Source of the DNA: Xestospongia bergquistia
Lineage: Eukaryota > Porifera > Demospongiae > Haplosclerida > Petrosiidae
Direction: 5' to 3'
NCBI GenBank assembly: GCA_963965975.1
Contig: OZ014417.1
Span: 7,188,821-7,252,820, forward strand
Length of the DNA stretch: 64,000 bases
Shown: one piece after another, positions 45,823 to 60,611 of the stretch
Layout: every line of letters starts with the position of its first letter
How positions within the stretch are numbered: position 1 is the first letter of the stretch
The notes under the pieces: generated by a model
What the model was told of the DNA's origin: nothing
What the model saw: the letters and a program-made list of their open reading frames with translations, nothing else
Databases searched by the model: none
Position numbers and translations under genes: made by a program

Positions 45823-48800
45823 TTAAATTTTCTTATCTTCATCTTGCATAGCCTCTTCATTAGTGATAATAGTGGGAGACTCTTTAAATTTATCACCTTT
45901 ATCCATCATAGTAGTAGTAACATAGCGAGGCTCTTCATCAGACTACAAAAAACAGAAGGTAAACATGTGAATGCATGTGATGTTACTTCTTAATGATCAT
46001 TTAGATGAATGTATGCATAGATGAATGGGATAGACAGTACAATTTGGTGGATCATTGACTTCCTCTAGGTGCAGTCCAAACTTACATCATGCTTTTCCTC
46101 AGTGTTATCTTCAATGTTATTGGTATCAGTCAAGTAATTTCCAGAGGTATCCAAACCATACTCTTCTTGCTGTGATTGAGTGGTCCTAATTCGCACAGCT
46201 AGTTCATATTTACCAGTACGACCAGTAATACGACCTAAGAGAGTAAGCCAGATCTCACGAGTGTCTTCAGTTCGAACCAAAGTTAGAACAAACAGCAAGA
46301 TAGAGTGGATGATAGCCAAGAAACTAAAAATGTATTGGGTTGCAATTGAGACATCACCAGTAATGTTGGCTTGAGTGCCAACTAAAGCAAAGATCCAGAT
46401 GACATCAAATACAATTAAAAGAATCATTCCAACAAAGAGATGGGTGACAACAGAGTCTTTCCGGACTTGTTTTTCAGCTGTGGTCATTGATGAAGAATGA
46501 GCTAGCACAACAGATATGAGATGGAGTATCAAAGAAAGAACAGTCAATACCGCAATAGGAATGACATAGCCATAATAGAATGTAGTCTCCTGAGGTCGGC
46601 AGCTGAATAAAAGAAAGAGAGAGAGAGAGATCGATTCCTATAACATCATCTACTAAAACTTACAAAGCATTGTCCACAACATAATACTGATGTCCAGCAG
46701 CAGCAGAAATGATAACAGCTAGTGTAGAAATAACTGTAAAGGAAAGATAAGCAGTAACAGTAACATTAATGGAATCTTTAATGCACTTTACTCACTCAAG
46801 TTAGCAATGAGCATGATAGAGAAGTAATAACGTGTAAATGGATTAGATCCAATGCCCATTTTAAGTTTAACAAAATAGAACAGTGCTTCAGTGAATAAGA
46901 ACATAAAGTAGACAATACTGAAGAAGTGAAAGAACCCAGAGAATACACCACAGAATCCTATAATAAAGGGGAAATTACTATAATCTACTATCAGTAGTTC
47001 AGTAAGCCCTAGACTAGTAAACATCAGGACTTACTACAGTGACCTAAGATAGCTACCACTAATGTCAGTACATACCAGAGTAGCCTATGATAGTTACAAT
47101 TAGTAAGCTCTAAATCAACGTGATGTAGTTACTATATAGTACCTGTTATATCAGTAAATGTTGCTGCAGTGGCAATGATGAACACAACATAGAGAACCAA
47201 AAGTATCAGATGAGATGCAATGAAGATACGTCCTTCAGGACAATGACGTTGGGAGCTAGAAGGACAAGGCAAATAGATATTACTCTGAAGTTGTGTTTGA
47301 CCACATGTCTGATAGATGCCATCAGATCATATTAGGACATTATATTATAAATATGCTACTTTGCTCTATATTTATTGGCATACTATAACAATTTAACTTG
47401 ATGCTAATGACTATCTTATATTAGATTGGTTGTAGTTCAAACATTTGTTAATATCAGTAATTAGTAACTTTGTAAGCTTATAACAACAACAACCATGTGA
47501 TTGATCAATAATTGAGCTAATGAGCCTTATAATAATAGTCATAATAGTATAACTTATTGACTATTACTTAGGTCATCAACAGTTACATTAATAGTATAAG
47601 AATGTGTACTAGCCCTCAGTTTATTTTAATACTTGTACTTTAACTATCTCTTTTGCTAACTATTCTCTCGGTCCTCACAAAATCTACCAATTATTATAAG
47701 AATAGACAGTGTTTAATATAACTTACGATGATGCAATGTGACTGATAACTGCCAGGACAATAAAGATAAGTGACAGACCCAGACCTATAAACAGGATAAC
47801 TTGAGCTTCATATTCAAGTTCTTCAGTTGGAGGAGGTACTGTTGTGGGTGTAGGTGCGGGTGTGGGTGTAGCTGTCTCTATATCCTATGTACAATTGACA
47901 AGTTAAATAGACAAATAACATCACAATGTTTTACAGCATATTTGAGGCATTTAAAGTAATATCTTTGACTATCCATGAACATTAAAGTAGAGAATACTAC
48001 ATGTAATCTAATGTGGGCTATAGTATTAAGAAGATATTCCCTTACCACAATGATAGTAAAACTTGAGAGATGGTTACATGAACATTGAATAGTTGTGTCA
48101 CTTGGATTGCTAGTCATAGTACATCCATCAGTGGACCAATCTAAATCTAAATGTGAAAATAACAAAAGAAGATTTGTAAATATACAAGAGCAGTGTTTGA
48201 TTTAAGCAGATATCATCTAGTATCAGTATATCAATACTTACTTGTAATACTCCAATAGACACAACGAGGTGTACCAGCAACATTTGTATTTCTTTGGAAT
48301 GATAACTGAATAGAGTCTGACAAACCAGTGACAGTTATACGAGATCCATTTGAATAGACATCAGCAGATATGACAACACTAACTGTTTGTACTTGATTGG
48401 TAGTATTATCTCGTACATATAAATCACTGTCTGTAAAGACACCAAATGACACACGAGCTGAGGCAATTGATCTTCCTTGGAACAAAGAGTTTGGCAAAGA
48501 GAGAGAGCCACTAGGATTGGAAGAATCTCCCGACAGAGAATCATCATCAAGATCACCATTGCTATTCAATTCTACAGAGAAACTAAGTCCAGTGAAGGTA
48601 GATACTTGAACTTGTTGAACTTGTAATGCTAGTTTAGGACGAGTAAATGTAACATTATCTCCTCCTCCAAGATTGACATTAGCTGCAATATTATCAAGGA
48701 AGTCCAAAGCTCTGAAAAGAGAATGCAGCACACATCAGGTATTAGATTTGCAGTTAAAAGATTACATAAATTCCTTCTATGTGCATACTCACATAACAAA

Positions 48801-51800
48801 CAATGCATGTATCTATAATACTAAACAATACGTGTATCTGTAATGCTAAACAATACATGTATCTACAATTGTTGGAAAACCATCTTACTTTTGAGGTCCT
48901 CCAGTACTTTGTTGACTTCTTTGAAGGGCATCAGAAGGTACATCAAGTAAATTATCAACAGTAGTCAGTAAATCATCTAATATCTACATGGAATATAGTG
49001 TATAATTATAGAGATGTATATGGAGAGGTTCTTAACTTACATCAGGATTATCAAGTGCATCGTCAGTAAAAGTATCTAGTAGATCAACAGTAATGCCAAC
49101 ATCAACATCACTGAAAGATGCAGCACTTGATGAAATAGTTGATAACTGGTCAGCTGCATCAGAAGTATTGGCCACCTAAATAAAGCATAAAATGATAATT
49201 CCATTTTTATTATCATATTCTCATTTGAGATTTTTTTATGCTATTGTAAATCCTAAAACACATAATTATTAGTCTTCTTTAATATCTTTATTCTATTAAA
49301 GTTTTTTATTATAATGTTGCATCGATAATCCATTCTCAGGTACTTACATGTCCTCTAAATCCTACTCTAACAACCTCAAATCCATTCTCATATAACCTTA
49401 ATTCCATTCTTAACTTACAGTAGAGAGTTCACAGAGGCTTATGGTAGTAGCATCAAATACACACTGAGCAGTATTTGGAGTGGTCCAAATACCAATTGAT
49501 GTAAAGTCACCAGTACAACTTCGAGTAGCAAATGCACCAAATGCTCTTGTCTGAAAGTAAAAGAAACAATTCACATGAATAAAGAGGAATAATAAGGAAT
49601 ACTTGGAATACTGTGAACAACTGCGGAATATTACAGATTAAACAATGGAGAAAGGCTTACAATGTTTCCACATGGACAAGAGACCTGAACATTCTCTCCA
49701 ATTCCAACTTCAGGCCATGTAATAGTGATAGATGTACCAGAAAATATCAGTAATGTTTCAGAAAGGCATCCATCTGTAAAAATTAAAGGATCGACATTGA
49801 ACCAGTCCATTGTACATATTAGAGTAAAGGTACTAATTAATGTATATATAATACAGTCTGTCCAGTGAAATCTGTTTGACTAGTACATTATTTTGCCCTT
49901 AAGATTCAGAAATTATTAATACTACTGACCAAATCTGGCTACAGGAGAGAAACTGAGAGAAGGATTTGATTGAGCCACTTCAGAGAGAATATTGTCAAGA
50001 CCACCAGTAATTCCACTTGTATCAGCATCAACAGCAACACGCATAGTGAATATAATCTGAAGTCTACAGTAGAGAAGTTGATTATAGACAAGTCATAACA
50101 CATATACATTGTCTCTCTCTCTCTTACCTAGGCAATGTTAGAGCACTGATGTTATAAACTATCACTCCAGGTGACACTTCTTCATTGAGGAACATATCTC
50201 GTGCCTATAAATAAATTTATTCCTTTATAGTACATACAATTTTGATAAATTCATAAAATATTTCTTGTACTTAATAATAGTTACACATTAGTCTACTAAT
50301 AATAGAACAACAAAAAATGTGTGAAAAGTATAACTTACTTGTTGTACAGCATCTTCTATTGGATTTTGTCTCTTACGACGACTACTTGGATTGATGGTCA
50401 CTTTAGACAAGTATTGTCTTACATCTAGTATAAAAAAATAAAATAAAATAATGAGGTTAGTAATAGTAATAATATAGTAATATTGTATACCAATCCTTCC
50501 TTAACAAGCTATACAATATGAAGTTCTTGTCTTAATGAGAGATTTTCTTATAATCCATTTGTACCAATCCCAGTATTAGTAAGTAATTGACATACCTTGA
50601 ATGGTAACTAGAACATTAGAAGACTGAGCAGTCCCTTCAGAGTTTGTTGCACGACATCTGTATTGGCCACGATCTTCGGGTGTAACTTTCTCAATAACAA
50701 AATAGGGCAAGTTTCGTCCAGTTAAAATTTGTCCTCCTTTAAGCCATTCTATTCTAGGTTGTGGTGCACCTGTAACTATACAGGTCAAATTGATGAGACT
50801 GCCAAGTGTGACATTCTGAGGAGTGGGTGGAGTCACGATAGAGGGTGGTGAATTAACAGTTACTATGATCGAGAGAGAAAAGAAATGTTAAGGGAAAGTG
50901 CAAAAGAAGAGTTGCATGTAACGTAGTGTGGTACATTTATGCTATAATCTTGCCAAAACACACATTTATATAATCATCACAACAAAGTAGCTTTTAATTA
51001 TACATCTGATAGCCAATTGGTACAATAGAACCAGTGTTTTTGTGAAATTGAATTTTTCTGAAACCTCCATCAAATTAACATTAAAAAATAATTCTTGCAT
51101 TGGCAGACAGAAGCAATCACATAAATTACAGTATTGCATGCTGTTAGATATTTTTACCAGGTTGATCGCAGTTAGTTCCAATAAAGTTAGCAAAACATTC
51201 ACAATAGTAGCTATTGTCTCCATCAACACAATAACCATTGACACAAGGAGTTTGTTGAGTATTAGGTGGATTAATGAGACACTCATTACGAACTAACAGA
51301 GAAAGAAAAACAATATAATGTATGTTCTTAGAGTGATGAATGATTGTAAGTAATAGCAGTACCTATATGTACTGATGCAATGTTGAAGGCTGTAACTAAT
51401 TCTATCTTTAAAATTGCATCTAAATTATATATTAATACAACTACACTTATATAACAACCTTATAATAGAATGTTCTCTAGATTAACCGTAAACTTACTTT
51501 GTACAGTGACATTGAAGGAATCAGTGATTGAGGGAAGTATGGTGTTAACTGGAGGTACAGGAGGAGTACGACATCTATACAAACCACCATCTCCTTGAAG
51601 TACTTGCTGGATTCTTAGATTGCTAGAGGTAGTGTAGAGGAGTGTAGTTGGGTTTTGTACTGGGACACCAGTAATGATTTCTACTCCTCCAGATGACACT
51701 AAGAGTTCATTGTCTTTGAGCCATGTTACTGTGAGTCCTGGGAAACTATCCATAACAGCACAACTGAGAGAAAGTTGGTCTCCTTCAATGAATGCTGATT

Positions 51801-52832
51801 GAAGGCCTGTTAAGGCAACTGTTGGAGGAACTGGAAGCAAAAAGAAAGAGATCCATTAAATATCATTATTTCGGTAAACTTACCAAATACAGTCAGAGTA
51901 GACAAACTGGTGTTAGGATCACCTGCAGAGTTATTACCAGTACACTTATAATTTCCACTATTCTGGAAAGTAACACTTGATATGAACAAAGTTGTGGTGT
52001 AACTGTTGTTGCCAATAGAAAGAAGATTGGAGATAGTATACTGTCCACCAGATGTAATAAGTTGAGAACTGCCATTAAGAGATATAAAATGCCACTGGAT
52101 TGAAGGAATTGGTTTAGCACGGAAGACACAAGTAAATGAAACATTGGAGTTTTGTAAGACTGTCACATTCATTGATGGTTGAACTATGGCTGGAGGGACT
52201 GAATAGCAAAAAAAGAGTACAAAAATAATTGTGTTGACTTAATAGACACTACTAAGTTGTACCTAATTCAATCTTTTACTTTATTTAACACAATAAGCAG
52301 TATGAACTTAAATAATAATCAAGTAAGACAATAACAATATTAAAAGAGGACATTATAGTCAAACATGACTTACTTTGTACTGTCACAGTAAAGGAATCAG
52401 AGATTGAGGAAAGTATGGTGTTTACAGGAGGTACAGGAGGAGTACGACAAGTATATATACCTTCATCTTCTAGACTAACTTGCTGGATTCTTAGATTGCT
52501 AGTCGTAGTATAGAGGAGTGTGCTGGGGTTTTGTACAGGAGTACCAGTACTTATTTCAACTCCTCCAGATGACACTAATGTATTACTGTCTTTGAGCCAT
52601 GCTATTGAGAGTCCTGGGAAACTATTGATGACTGTACAATTGAGAGAAAGTGAGTTTTCTTCATTAGGTGGTACTTGTGGTCCTGTTAGTGTAACAATTG
52701 GAGGAACTGCAAGCAAAAAGGCGAGAATGATCAATTAAATATTATCATTCCAATAAATCTTACCAAATACAGTCAGAGTGGACAAACTGGTACTAGGATC
52801 ACCTGCAGAGTTACTACCAGTACACTTATAAT
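45823..52832 (-). pseudogene. 5'-truncated second copy of the giant receptor (Ig to 7TM)
   Basis: Exons match the main gene: tail 45823-45942; TM5-7 46086-46602; TM4 46664-46733; TM3 46796-46957; TM2 47143-47255; TM1 47727-47884; GPS 48046-48146; GAIN 48242-48711, 48889-48983, 49041-49175; HRM 49419-49550, 49661-49773; 49930-50063; 50128-50204; furin-site exon 50339-50424; Ig12 50596-50862; EGF 51158-51292; Ig 51498-51830, 51884-52198, 52374-52706; and 69 nt of one more Ig exon (52764-52832). Every exon present is open with intact splice sites. The N-terminal Ig units, all SRCR domains and the signal peptide are missing because the copy is joined inside an Ig exon to intron-1 sequence. Most amino-acid changes are extracellular. 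Called pseudogene for the missing 5' part; an assembly or haplotype artefact is a real alternative. Confidence 0.75.
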
Positions 52833-53101
52833 ATTATTAACAAGTGCTTATTACAAGTGTTCAATCATTCTTGACATGAACAGAGTATAACTAAAACTAA
52901 AACCCTTTTATTTAAGCCTAGTTTTGTTTATTTAACTAATTATATCTATCTAAAATCATCTGCTGAGAGGACAAGACTAATAATAACTAACTAAAGTTCT
53001 GCTAGTTATATTGATACATACAGAAAATGAGCCATAATATATTTTGATGATAGAAATGAATAGCTAATTTTGTCAATACTAATCAATAGAACGTAGTAAC
53101 A

Positions 53102-53115
53102 CATATATACATACA

Positions 53116-53147
<32 letters not shown>

Positions 53148-53167
53148 CATACATATACATACATACA

Positions 53168-53199
<32 letters not shown>

Positions 53200-53231
53200 C
53201 ATACATACATACATACATATACATACATACA

Positions 53232-53263
<32 letters not shown>

Positions 53264-53291
53264 CATACATACATACATACATACATATACA

Positions 53292-53338
<47 letters not shown>
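53102..53338. repeat. (TACA)n plus (TA)n block, B' copy
   Basis: Copy of 31465-31703 with one TA unit fewer. Confidence 0.9.
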
Positions 53339-53341
<3 letters not shown>

Positions 53342-55572
53342 TCATTTACAATATCTGTCAGCTAAACACCATACAGTAAATTAGCAGCCATATTGTATCA
53401 TCTGACTAGTACTATAAAGGGTTAGTATTAGTCATTGTTTGTTTGTCTATGATTGCTTTTAGTTAGTATTAGTTAGTTTTAACTTTTTTATGGCCTTTAT
53501 GATTGCTTATTGTACCAGGGTTTTTACCATCAATGTGACTTGAGTCAAATGGGCACAAACACAGTAATCTTTGTACATTGATTGCTTTATTCTTTAGAGA
53601 ACAAAGTGTCAACTAGTCAAAGTGCATTGACAAAATGAAAGCTACAATTCTAAGACATTAAAGCTAAACAGGTTGACAATATTGTTACATTACAATTACT
53701 ACAATACCAATACAGAACACACTGTTACTATCCCTGACTGGTTTGATAGGATTTGACATCAAAGGACATCACATGACTACTATAGAAGTTACTAAAGAAA
53801 AAATACCAATCTTGTAATAGTTATAAAAGTTTCTGTACAGTCAATATTACCAGTATTATACAGTATAAAAGTTACTAAGCTATCAATATCAATATCACAT
53901 GACAACTAAAGTATATGTTTCCAAAGGATATACTTCTTTTTACGAAGATTTAGTCTTTGCCATGAGAAAAATGTGTAAAATTACAAAATTAATTCAGTAA
54001 TATAGCAGATAAGAAGCAATCAGAAAAATAGAATCACACGTAAAGTTCTAATGGCAATTGTTGAGTTTACAAAAAAATAATATATATACAATATATATAG
54101 TATATATTATTACTTTGTACAGAGGATATTTGCAAGTGAAATAGTATTATATTGTTGTAGTAATGTTTCAGTTTTTCTTTTTCACTTTTAGTTGATTATA
54201 GTTATATATTGGCCCTTGAACAATGTTTTTAGATGGCCATAGTTAGTTATTTCTTGTATTATAAATATTTCAGTTATTGTATGTGGTTTTAGTTATAATG
54301 TAGATAAAGTGCTGGGAAGAATCACCTAATGAATAGTCTTAAACTAATAGATTATTCAGTATGCTATAGACCAAGTTATATTGTTTACCAAATAAACCAA
54401 ACTCTTATTGGATGTATATAACTAGACTAAACTAAAAGGAATTTAGTTTTAATTATAATTAAATAAAATACCACTATATTACTGACAAAATATTCTTTGT
54501 ATTTTGATGATATACTAATACCAGTTAAAGAAGACTGCATCTTACAAAAACTATCACAAAATATTTTGCTCAATTTATGATATCAACATAAAGTGTCATG
54601 AATGCTCCATGAAAAAACAACCTTCTAATAAGTGACATAAAATACTACTGTAGAACTTCCCTCCACTTAGCTTGTACAATCTCCAGGTGATCTGATTGGT
54701 CAGGAAATCATAAAGCTTTCTTAGCTATTACCAAAGACATGAAACTATATCTGACCTCAATTAGGATCGTGGACCAATATAGAAATTAAGGTAATATTAA
54801 TTTTAGTTTGCATTTAGTTCCCATTAAACCCACATTAAGGTTAGGTTTAGTGTTAAAGTCATTGGGGTCAGGATTAGCAACCAATATAGGAGTATTGAGG
54901 TTATGCATCTACTTCTTACACACCCACTGGCTCAAATAAAGCCCTCCCTCCTCACATCTGTACTCTGGCTTCATAGGATTTGTTAGTAGACTTCTAAATT
55001 TCATGATTTCAATACTCTTAACCACCAAATCTTACTTATACTGAAGTTATAAAACGATTCATGGCAAATTGACCATACAGGATGTCGTACTTCTGCATGT
55101 AACCAGTTACCTAGCAATGTGCCACACAGTTCTATTTTGATAACCTTATAGGTTTAGGGAATTAAAAACCAGACCAATGAACAAATTTACATCCAAAAGC
55201 TGTTGCATCAACTAATATACGATGGTTCATTTAAAACCATAAAGAAAATGTGTGGGACACTCACCAATAAGCCTAGCATAGTAATTCTACTCAACACACA
55301 CACACACACTCTCTCTCTCAAAACCTATGCACACAGCAAACTATTCAAGCCATACAAATATATCTATACATAAATAAGTGTCTTACTTAAGGCTGCATTA
55401 TTGCAATTGAATTTTTTAAATTACGATTGCAATTGCCCACGCTAACTTCAGACTAATAATATATACAGAATGTAAATGAGAAACAGTAGCTGCAGCCAAC
55501 AGCAGCTGCTAGTAAATTGTAGCCAGCTGCTAACATAGTATAGGAGTACATTTGTAACTACATCATACTTAC

Positions 55573-55718
55573 ATTTCGTGCTTGCTTTTTTGAGCAGACT
55601 TGTCTCGTTAGCAGCACTTCACACACCAAAGAAACATCAAAGGGTGAACACTGAGCAACCAGCACTCGCTGTTCTTATAACTGACAGCACATTTGAGCTA
55701 CTATTAGCTCCGCCCACA
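55573..55718 (-). promoter_or_regulatory. Receptor first exon and core promoter, B' copy
   Basis: Identical to 33936-34081 (donor at 55572, TATA-like box at 55675-55680, GC box at 55708-55717). As assembled, its next downstream receptor exon is the broken Ig exon of A', so a transcript from here would have no signal-peptide exon. Confidence 0.5.
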
Positions 55719-57701
55719 TTATGTCAATTAACAGTAGTGTAACAATAATTATGAAAGTGTGTCAATAGCTGGATGGATGAGCAGATGGATAGTTGCATTG
55801 AATGATGGATAGATTAAAACCAATTAAAGACAGTCAAATTGACATGACTGGATATTGGATATATTAGGCTCTATCCATGATAACGCTTCATGATTCTATA
55901 CAAACATGTATGAATGAACTCTAAATTTGTAACTAAAAGTGTCTACCATTACTGTAATAGTGTAGTTCTTTATAGAAGTACAAGTTTCACAGAAAGGTAT
56001 GTTATGTTTGCAATTAAAAAAAACTGTACTTCAACCTGTAGTAATACTAACTTTATTAATAGCTGTCACTTCTATTTTTAGCAGCAAAAGGATTTAGTAC
56101 TATTTATAGAGTATGTGTTGATCACATGGAGTGTAGTTAACACTTATTCTAATATTAACCATTACCTCATGACTCTTGAAATTAAGAATGTGCTATATAC
56201 ACAGTATAGATTGTAGCTATTGTTGTTCTACTATCAGTGTACATAAATCTGTCACCGAAAAAGTACATGTACATGTATAGATAATAATGAATACATGTGT
56301 GTGCATTTGTCTAGGTCATCAATTAAGAATATTTTAATAGGTACATAATTACATGTTAAGTGTTGTTATTAACATTGTATGAGATATGACTAAGATGAGG
56401 AGAAGTCATCATGAAGAAGTATTCTTTTTTGTCTACATCTCATTTTAGCTACTCTCATTTATGTCATCTTGCTTACACAAACTAAACCACTAAACCCTAC
56501 AAGATTATAGGGAAGGTAATATACTTGTAGGCAAAATGAGAGTAGGAGAAATGAGATGTACACAAAGTGAGAAACACCTATCATGAAATAATTATTATAT
56601 TAGCAATTGAGTTATAACATGTTCATATACTTATGGTACATGTAGCTAGGATTACAATACATAACATATGATATAAATTTTGTGCTAAATTCATTGCTAC
56701 ATTTTACTCACCTAAGACCTACAATGTGACGAAGCTATATTAGAATATCCTATGATATTATATAATACACAATTTATATAGATAGTTCATACTTATATAT
56801 TAAAATGTGGTTTATGTAGGTTAATTTAGTTGTAGACAGCTTATTATAGTAATTTTGAGATCATAGCTTCAGCTGGAATCACTACTGAACATTGGTATTT
56901 TTCCCACACATTTTACTCACTCCATTGTACATGCATTTCCTGACACTGATAGTTCATTGATGCTTCAAAAATAATTATATAATTCATAAGTGATATGCAT
57001 GCACAAAAGATAATAAGCTATATATAAACTCACCTACCTTATCATATTAATCACAATTCATTGAGTTTTTGACGACCATTCACAAGCAAAGTTTGCTATT
57101 CACTAAAATGTATAATAATTTTAGTTACAATATCATTATTGTGAGATAAAATTGAAATTGCTTTTATTAGGTAGACATTAGTACTACCAGTGTAGAGATG
57201 GCATAATGTTCTTTCTCTTTTTATGTTTAAAACACCTTTACTAAAATATTTAGCTATAGTTAAATCACATTAAACTACATTAATGGTTTCATTGATTATC
57301 CTCATCATAGAACATGTAAAAATTACTTAATATTGAATTGTAGAATATAATTTACTATAAATAGCTACAACAGGAGTAATGTTACTAATTATAGTAAAGT
57401 TGACATAGTCGTGTCTAATACTTCATTCATGTAGTTCATTATTACAAACTCCAACAACAAAATTTTAATATTCCTAAAGTTGACTTTCTAATCAATATTA
57501 ATTATATATATATAGTGTTTATGATACGTCCAACCACTCTTAGTTCAATATATTAATAATATAGATGTGTATATAATATTATTATATATTTTTTTCTTAG
57601 TTCAATAAGAGGTTTCAACAGATAATCAGATGTACTCTAATATTGTGATAAATAATTATATGTACTAATAATATGTGTTATTTAACAAGAAACAAATGAA
57701 A

Positions 57702-57740
<39 letters not shown>

Positions 57741-58324
57741 TATTAAATTGTAACAGATGATTGTTTTGTTATACAATAACATTTTAAGATATTATTGAGA
57801 GGTGTAGTAATAACTTAGACCTATGATCTACTAAACCGTAGACTAAATTGATTTGTAAAATTGTTTGTGAGCCAATCTACCTCCTCACATTGTAGTATAA
57901 AGTAAGTGACAAATAACAATTTAAAAATAGTATATTAAGTACTGTTAAAGGAATGCTATACTTTAATTGGTAAACATTAAAGCCTAACTGTATTAATTTA
58001 GCCACTTTTACCAGTACTTAAAACATTACTTTTTGATAGTTTATATTTGTGACATAGTTTATATATTAGCACTATATATACTTTATAATATAATATGTAC
58101 ATAAGTACATGTAAATAGGTTGTTTATATGTACATATGTACATGTAAATAGGTTATTTATATGTACATATGTACATGATAACATGTATATGTACATAGAT
58201 ACACGATCATACATCATGTGTGTTAAGCTTCACATCTTTAATAATAAAGCAGGTTTCATCCTGTCTAACATTGTTTTTGTCTGTGATATATCCTTTCACG
58301 TTGTCTGTGTCTTTGTACACTTAG

Positions 58325-59007
58325 GGACCTCATATAGCTTCTGTAACATTAGCCGCTTGGACTTGTAATTCTGTGGATTTCCCTGAGCCACCTTACCCTC
58401 TGGAGCAAGTAGATTTATTATTATTAGCTAGGATATCTGTACACATATGCATTCTCTATCTCTCTCACACACATACATACATATGCTAGTATTATATGTC
58501 CAGATGAAGAATTCTCTTATGACATAACTCTTTGGACAATTATGAGTAAAGTCAGATTGGAGTCATTTATGTGAGTATGAAAAAATTAAATTCCGTCACT
58601 ATACAAAACTTTAAGCAGCTGCTTTAAGCCATTAATTAATGTAATACTATATTAATAATTATGTATGTATTAATAACTCTACTATATAAACTATATATAT
58701 AATATATAGGGCTTAGGTACAGCTCTTGGAGAGTTGCCTCCATATTTCATGCCATGAGCAGGTCCATTGTGTTCAATATGCATCTAAATTAAGTGGTTAA
58801 TACCTTTATAGCACGTCTCTCTGGCTCAGAGGAAGAAGATGAAGAATATGAAGAGTTAGAAGCTGTTTTACACTCACAAAAGAAGGTAGATAGATCTGCT
58901 AGATATTGTATGGTATTTAATAGTTTCTTTTATTATAGGATCCATTAACTCGTGCTAAAAAGGCAGTTCATATATTAGTTGAACGAGTTAGTTTTTTTGG
59001 TATTTTG
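58325..59007 (+). pseudogene. VMP1: VMP1 pseudogene, B' copy
   Basis: Copy of 36688-37370 with the same in-frame TGA (58755-58757) and the same truncation after FFGIL. Confidence 0.8.
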
Positions 59008-59009
59008 TT

Positions 59010-59242
59010 GAGAACAACTTGTTCCTCCTATGATACCAGTGAAAAATGGATAAATAAAACCTTGATCCATTCACTCATTCATTTGTCCATTCCTAATAGA
59101 ACAAAATAGATCCATACTAACAGCCACACACCCCATTTTTGCACATGCACCTTGAGGATAGTGAGTTGTTGTTCAGCGGCTCTTTGTATTTCTACAAAAT
59201 ACTTTTTTCTCTTTTAAGTGTTTCTTTAACTTTCTCTGCCGT
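59010..59242 (-). pseudogene. Broken coiled-coil gene fragment, B' copy
   Basis: Copy of 37373-37605 with the same frameshift. Confidence 0.7.
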
Positions 59243-59419
59243 CATACCTGTTAGTAACGGATACCCTATACCATGTTATAGTTTTAGTACGTCCCTAAGA
59301 TTATGAGGCGAAATAAAAGCACTGTAATTGTATTATATATAATAATATATATTTGTTGCTTCACGTCTTCTTTTCAAACATCAGCAGTGATAAGTTCTTA
59401 GTTACCCGTCGAAGAAGAA

Positions 59420-60258
59420 ATGGCTGAAGTTGAGACTGCTCGACCTACTTTGCGTGACTTATTCGGCAATTACGTGCTCAAAGGCGATATGCGCATCGAC
59501 ATTGATAAACTCGGAGGCGACGGAAAAGTGATCGGCGTCTACATGCCCGGGCATTCGTCTCCAGATAGCAAGGAATTCACATCAAAATTGACTGAACAGT
59601 ACGAAGAATTCAAAGAAGGTCGGATTCCCGATAAAGACAATTTTGAGATCATATTCGTTAGTTCAGATAAAAACGACTTTGATTTTAAGCGTCATTTCAA
59701 GACTATGCCTTGGGCTGCACTACCTTCTGTGGAACGTGGAAGAAAAGTATGCAATCAGAAAATATAATTTAATATTATTATTTGTTATAATTGCAGCTGT
59801 AGGTTTGATTATTAAGTGAGGGCTCTAACAATAATGATTGTAACAATATAATTTTTACTAAACTAGTTTTCCTTTAAAAAATAGGATGCATATTATGCAG
59901 TTTAATACATAAATTGGTGTCCAGTGCCTACTTCATTTTTCTTAGCTGTGTACTTTCCACTTAGAAATCTTAATGTGGACAGACTCTATCTTTGTATCTA
60001 GTCTTACAATTTATTTTTTAGTACATTTACTAAATAATTTATTTTCATTCACATCTCAAATGTGAAATAAATTTCTTTCTGTTTTTCTTTCTTGTCTTTT
60101 AGACTATAATTAGCAAAGAATTTAATATATCTAGTTTTCCAGCACTTGTCATTATTAATGGAGCTAACTGTGAACTGTTTACAAATGATAGACGTTCTAT
60201 AATCACAGATGTCAATGGAGAAGGCTTCACATGGTTGATGGAGACTTTGTTAAAGTAG
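59420..60258 (+). CDS. Nucleoredoxin-like protein without catalytic cysteines, B' copy
   Basis: Exons 59420-59746 and 60103-60258 encode a protein identical to that at 37783-38621, including S-P-D-S in place of C-P-P-C. Whether this is a second gene or the same gene assembled twice cannot be told from the sequence. Confidence 0.8.
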
Positions 60259-60611
60259 ACAGCTAGCACTGTAGTACCATATGATGGCATAATGGATTTA
60301 TTTTGTAATATTAAATAATTCATGTGCTATTTCACATCTTTACACTCACTTATTTATCTTATTACCTGCATATTGAGGTTCAGTGCTTTATGAATTAGAT
60401 ATTGATAGTTATTAGTAATGTAATATTAATTAATCTAAAGATAAATACTGTCAGTACACTTTTAAAGTATTTTAGTATTTGACTAATTGTTCTTTTTCAT
60501 TTAAACAAACTATTATATATTATATTGATATAATAATAACAGATGAATAATTATTGTTTAATTATGTACATTATAGAATGTTATAAAGCTCAATTGTTAG
60601 CATTTTTCTTG

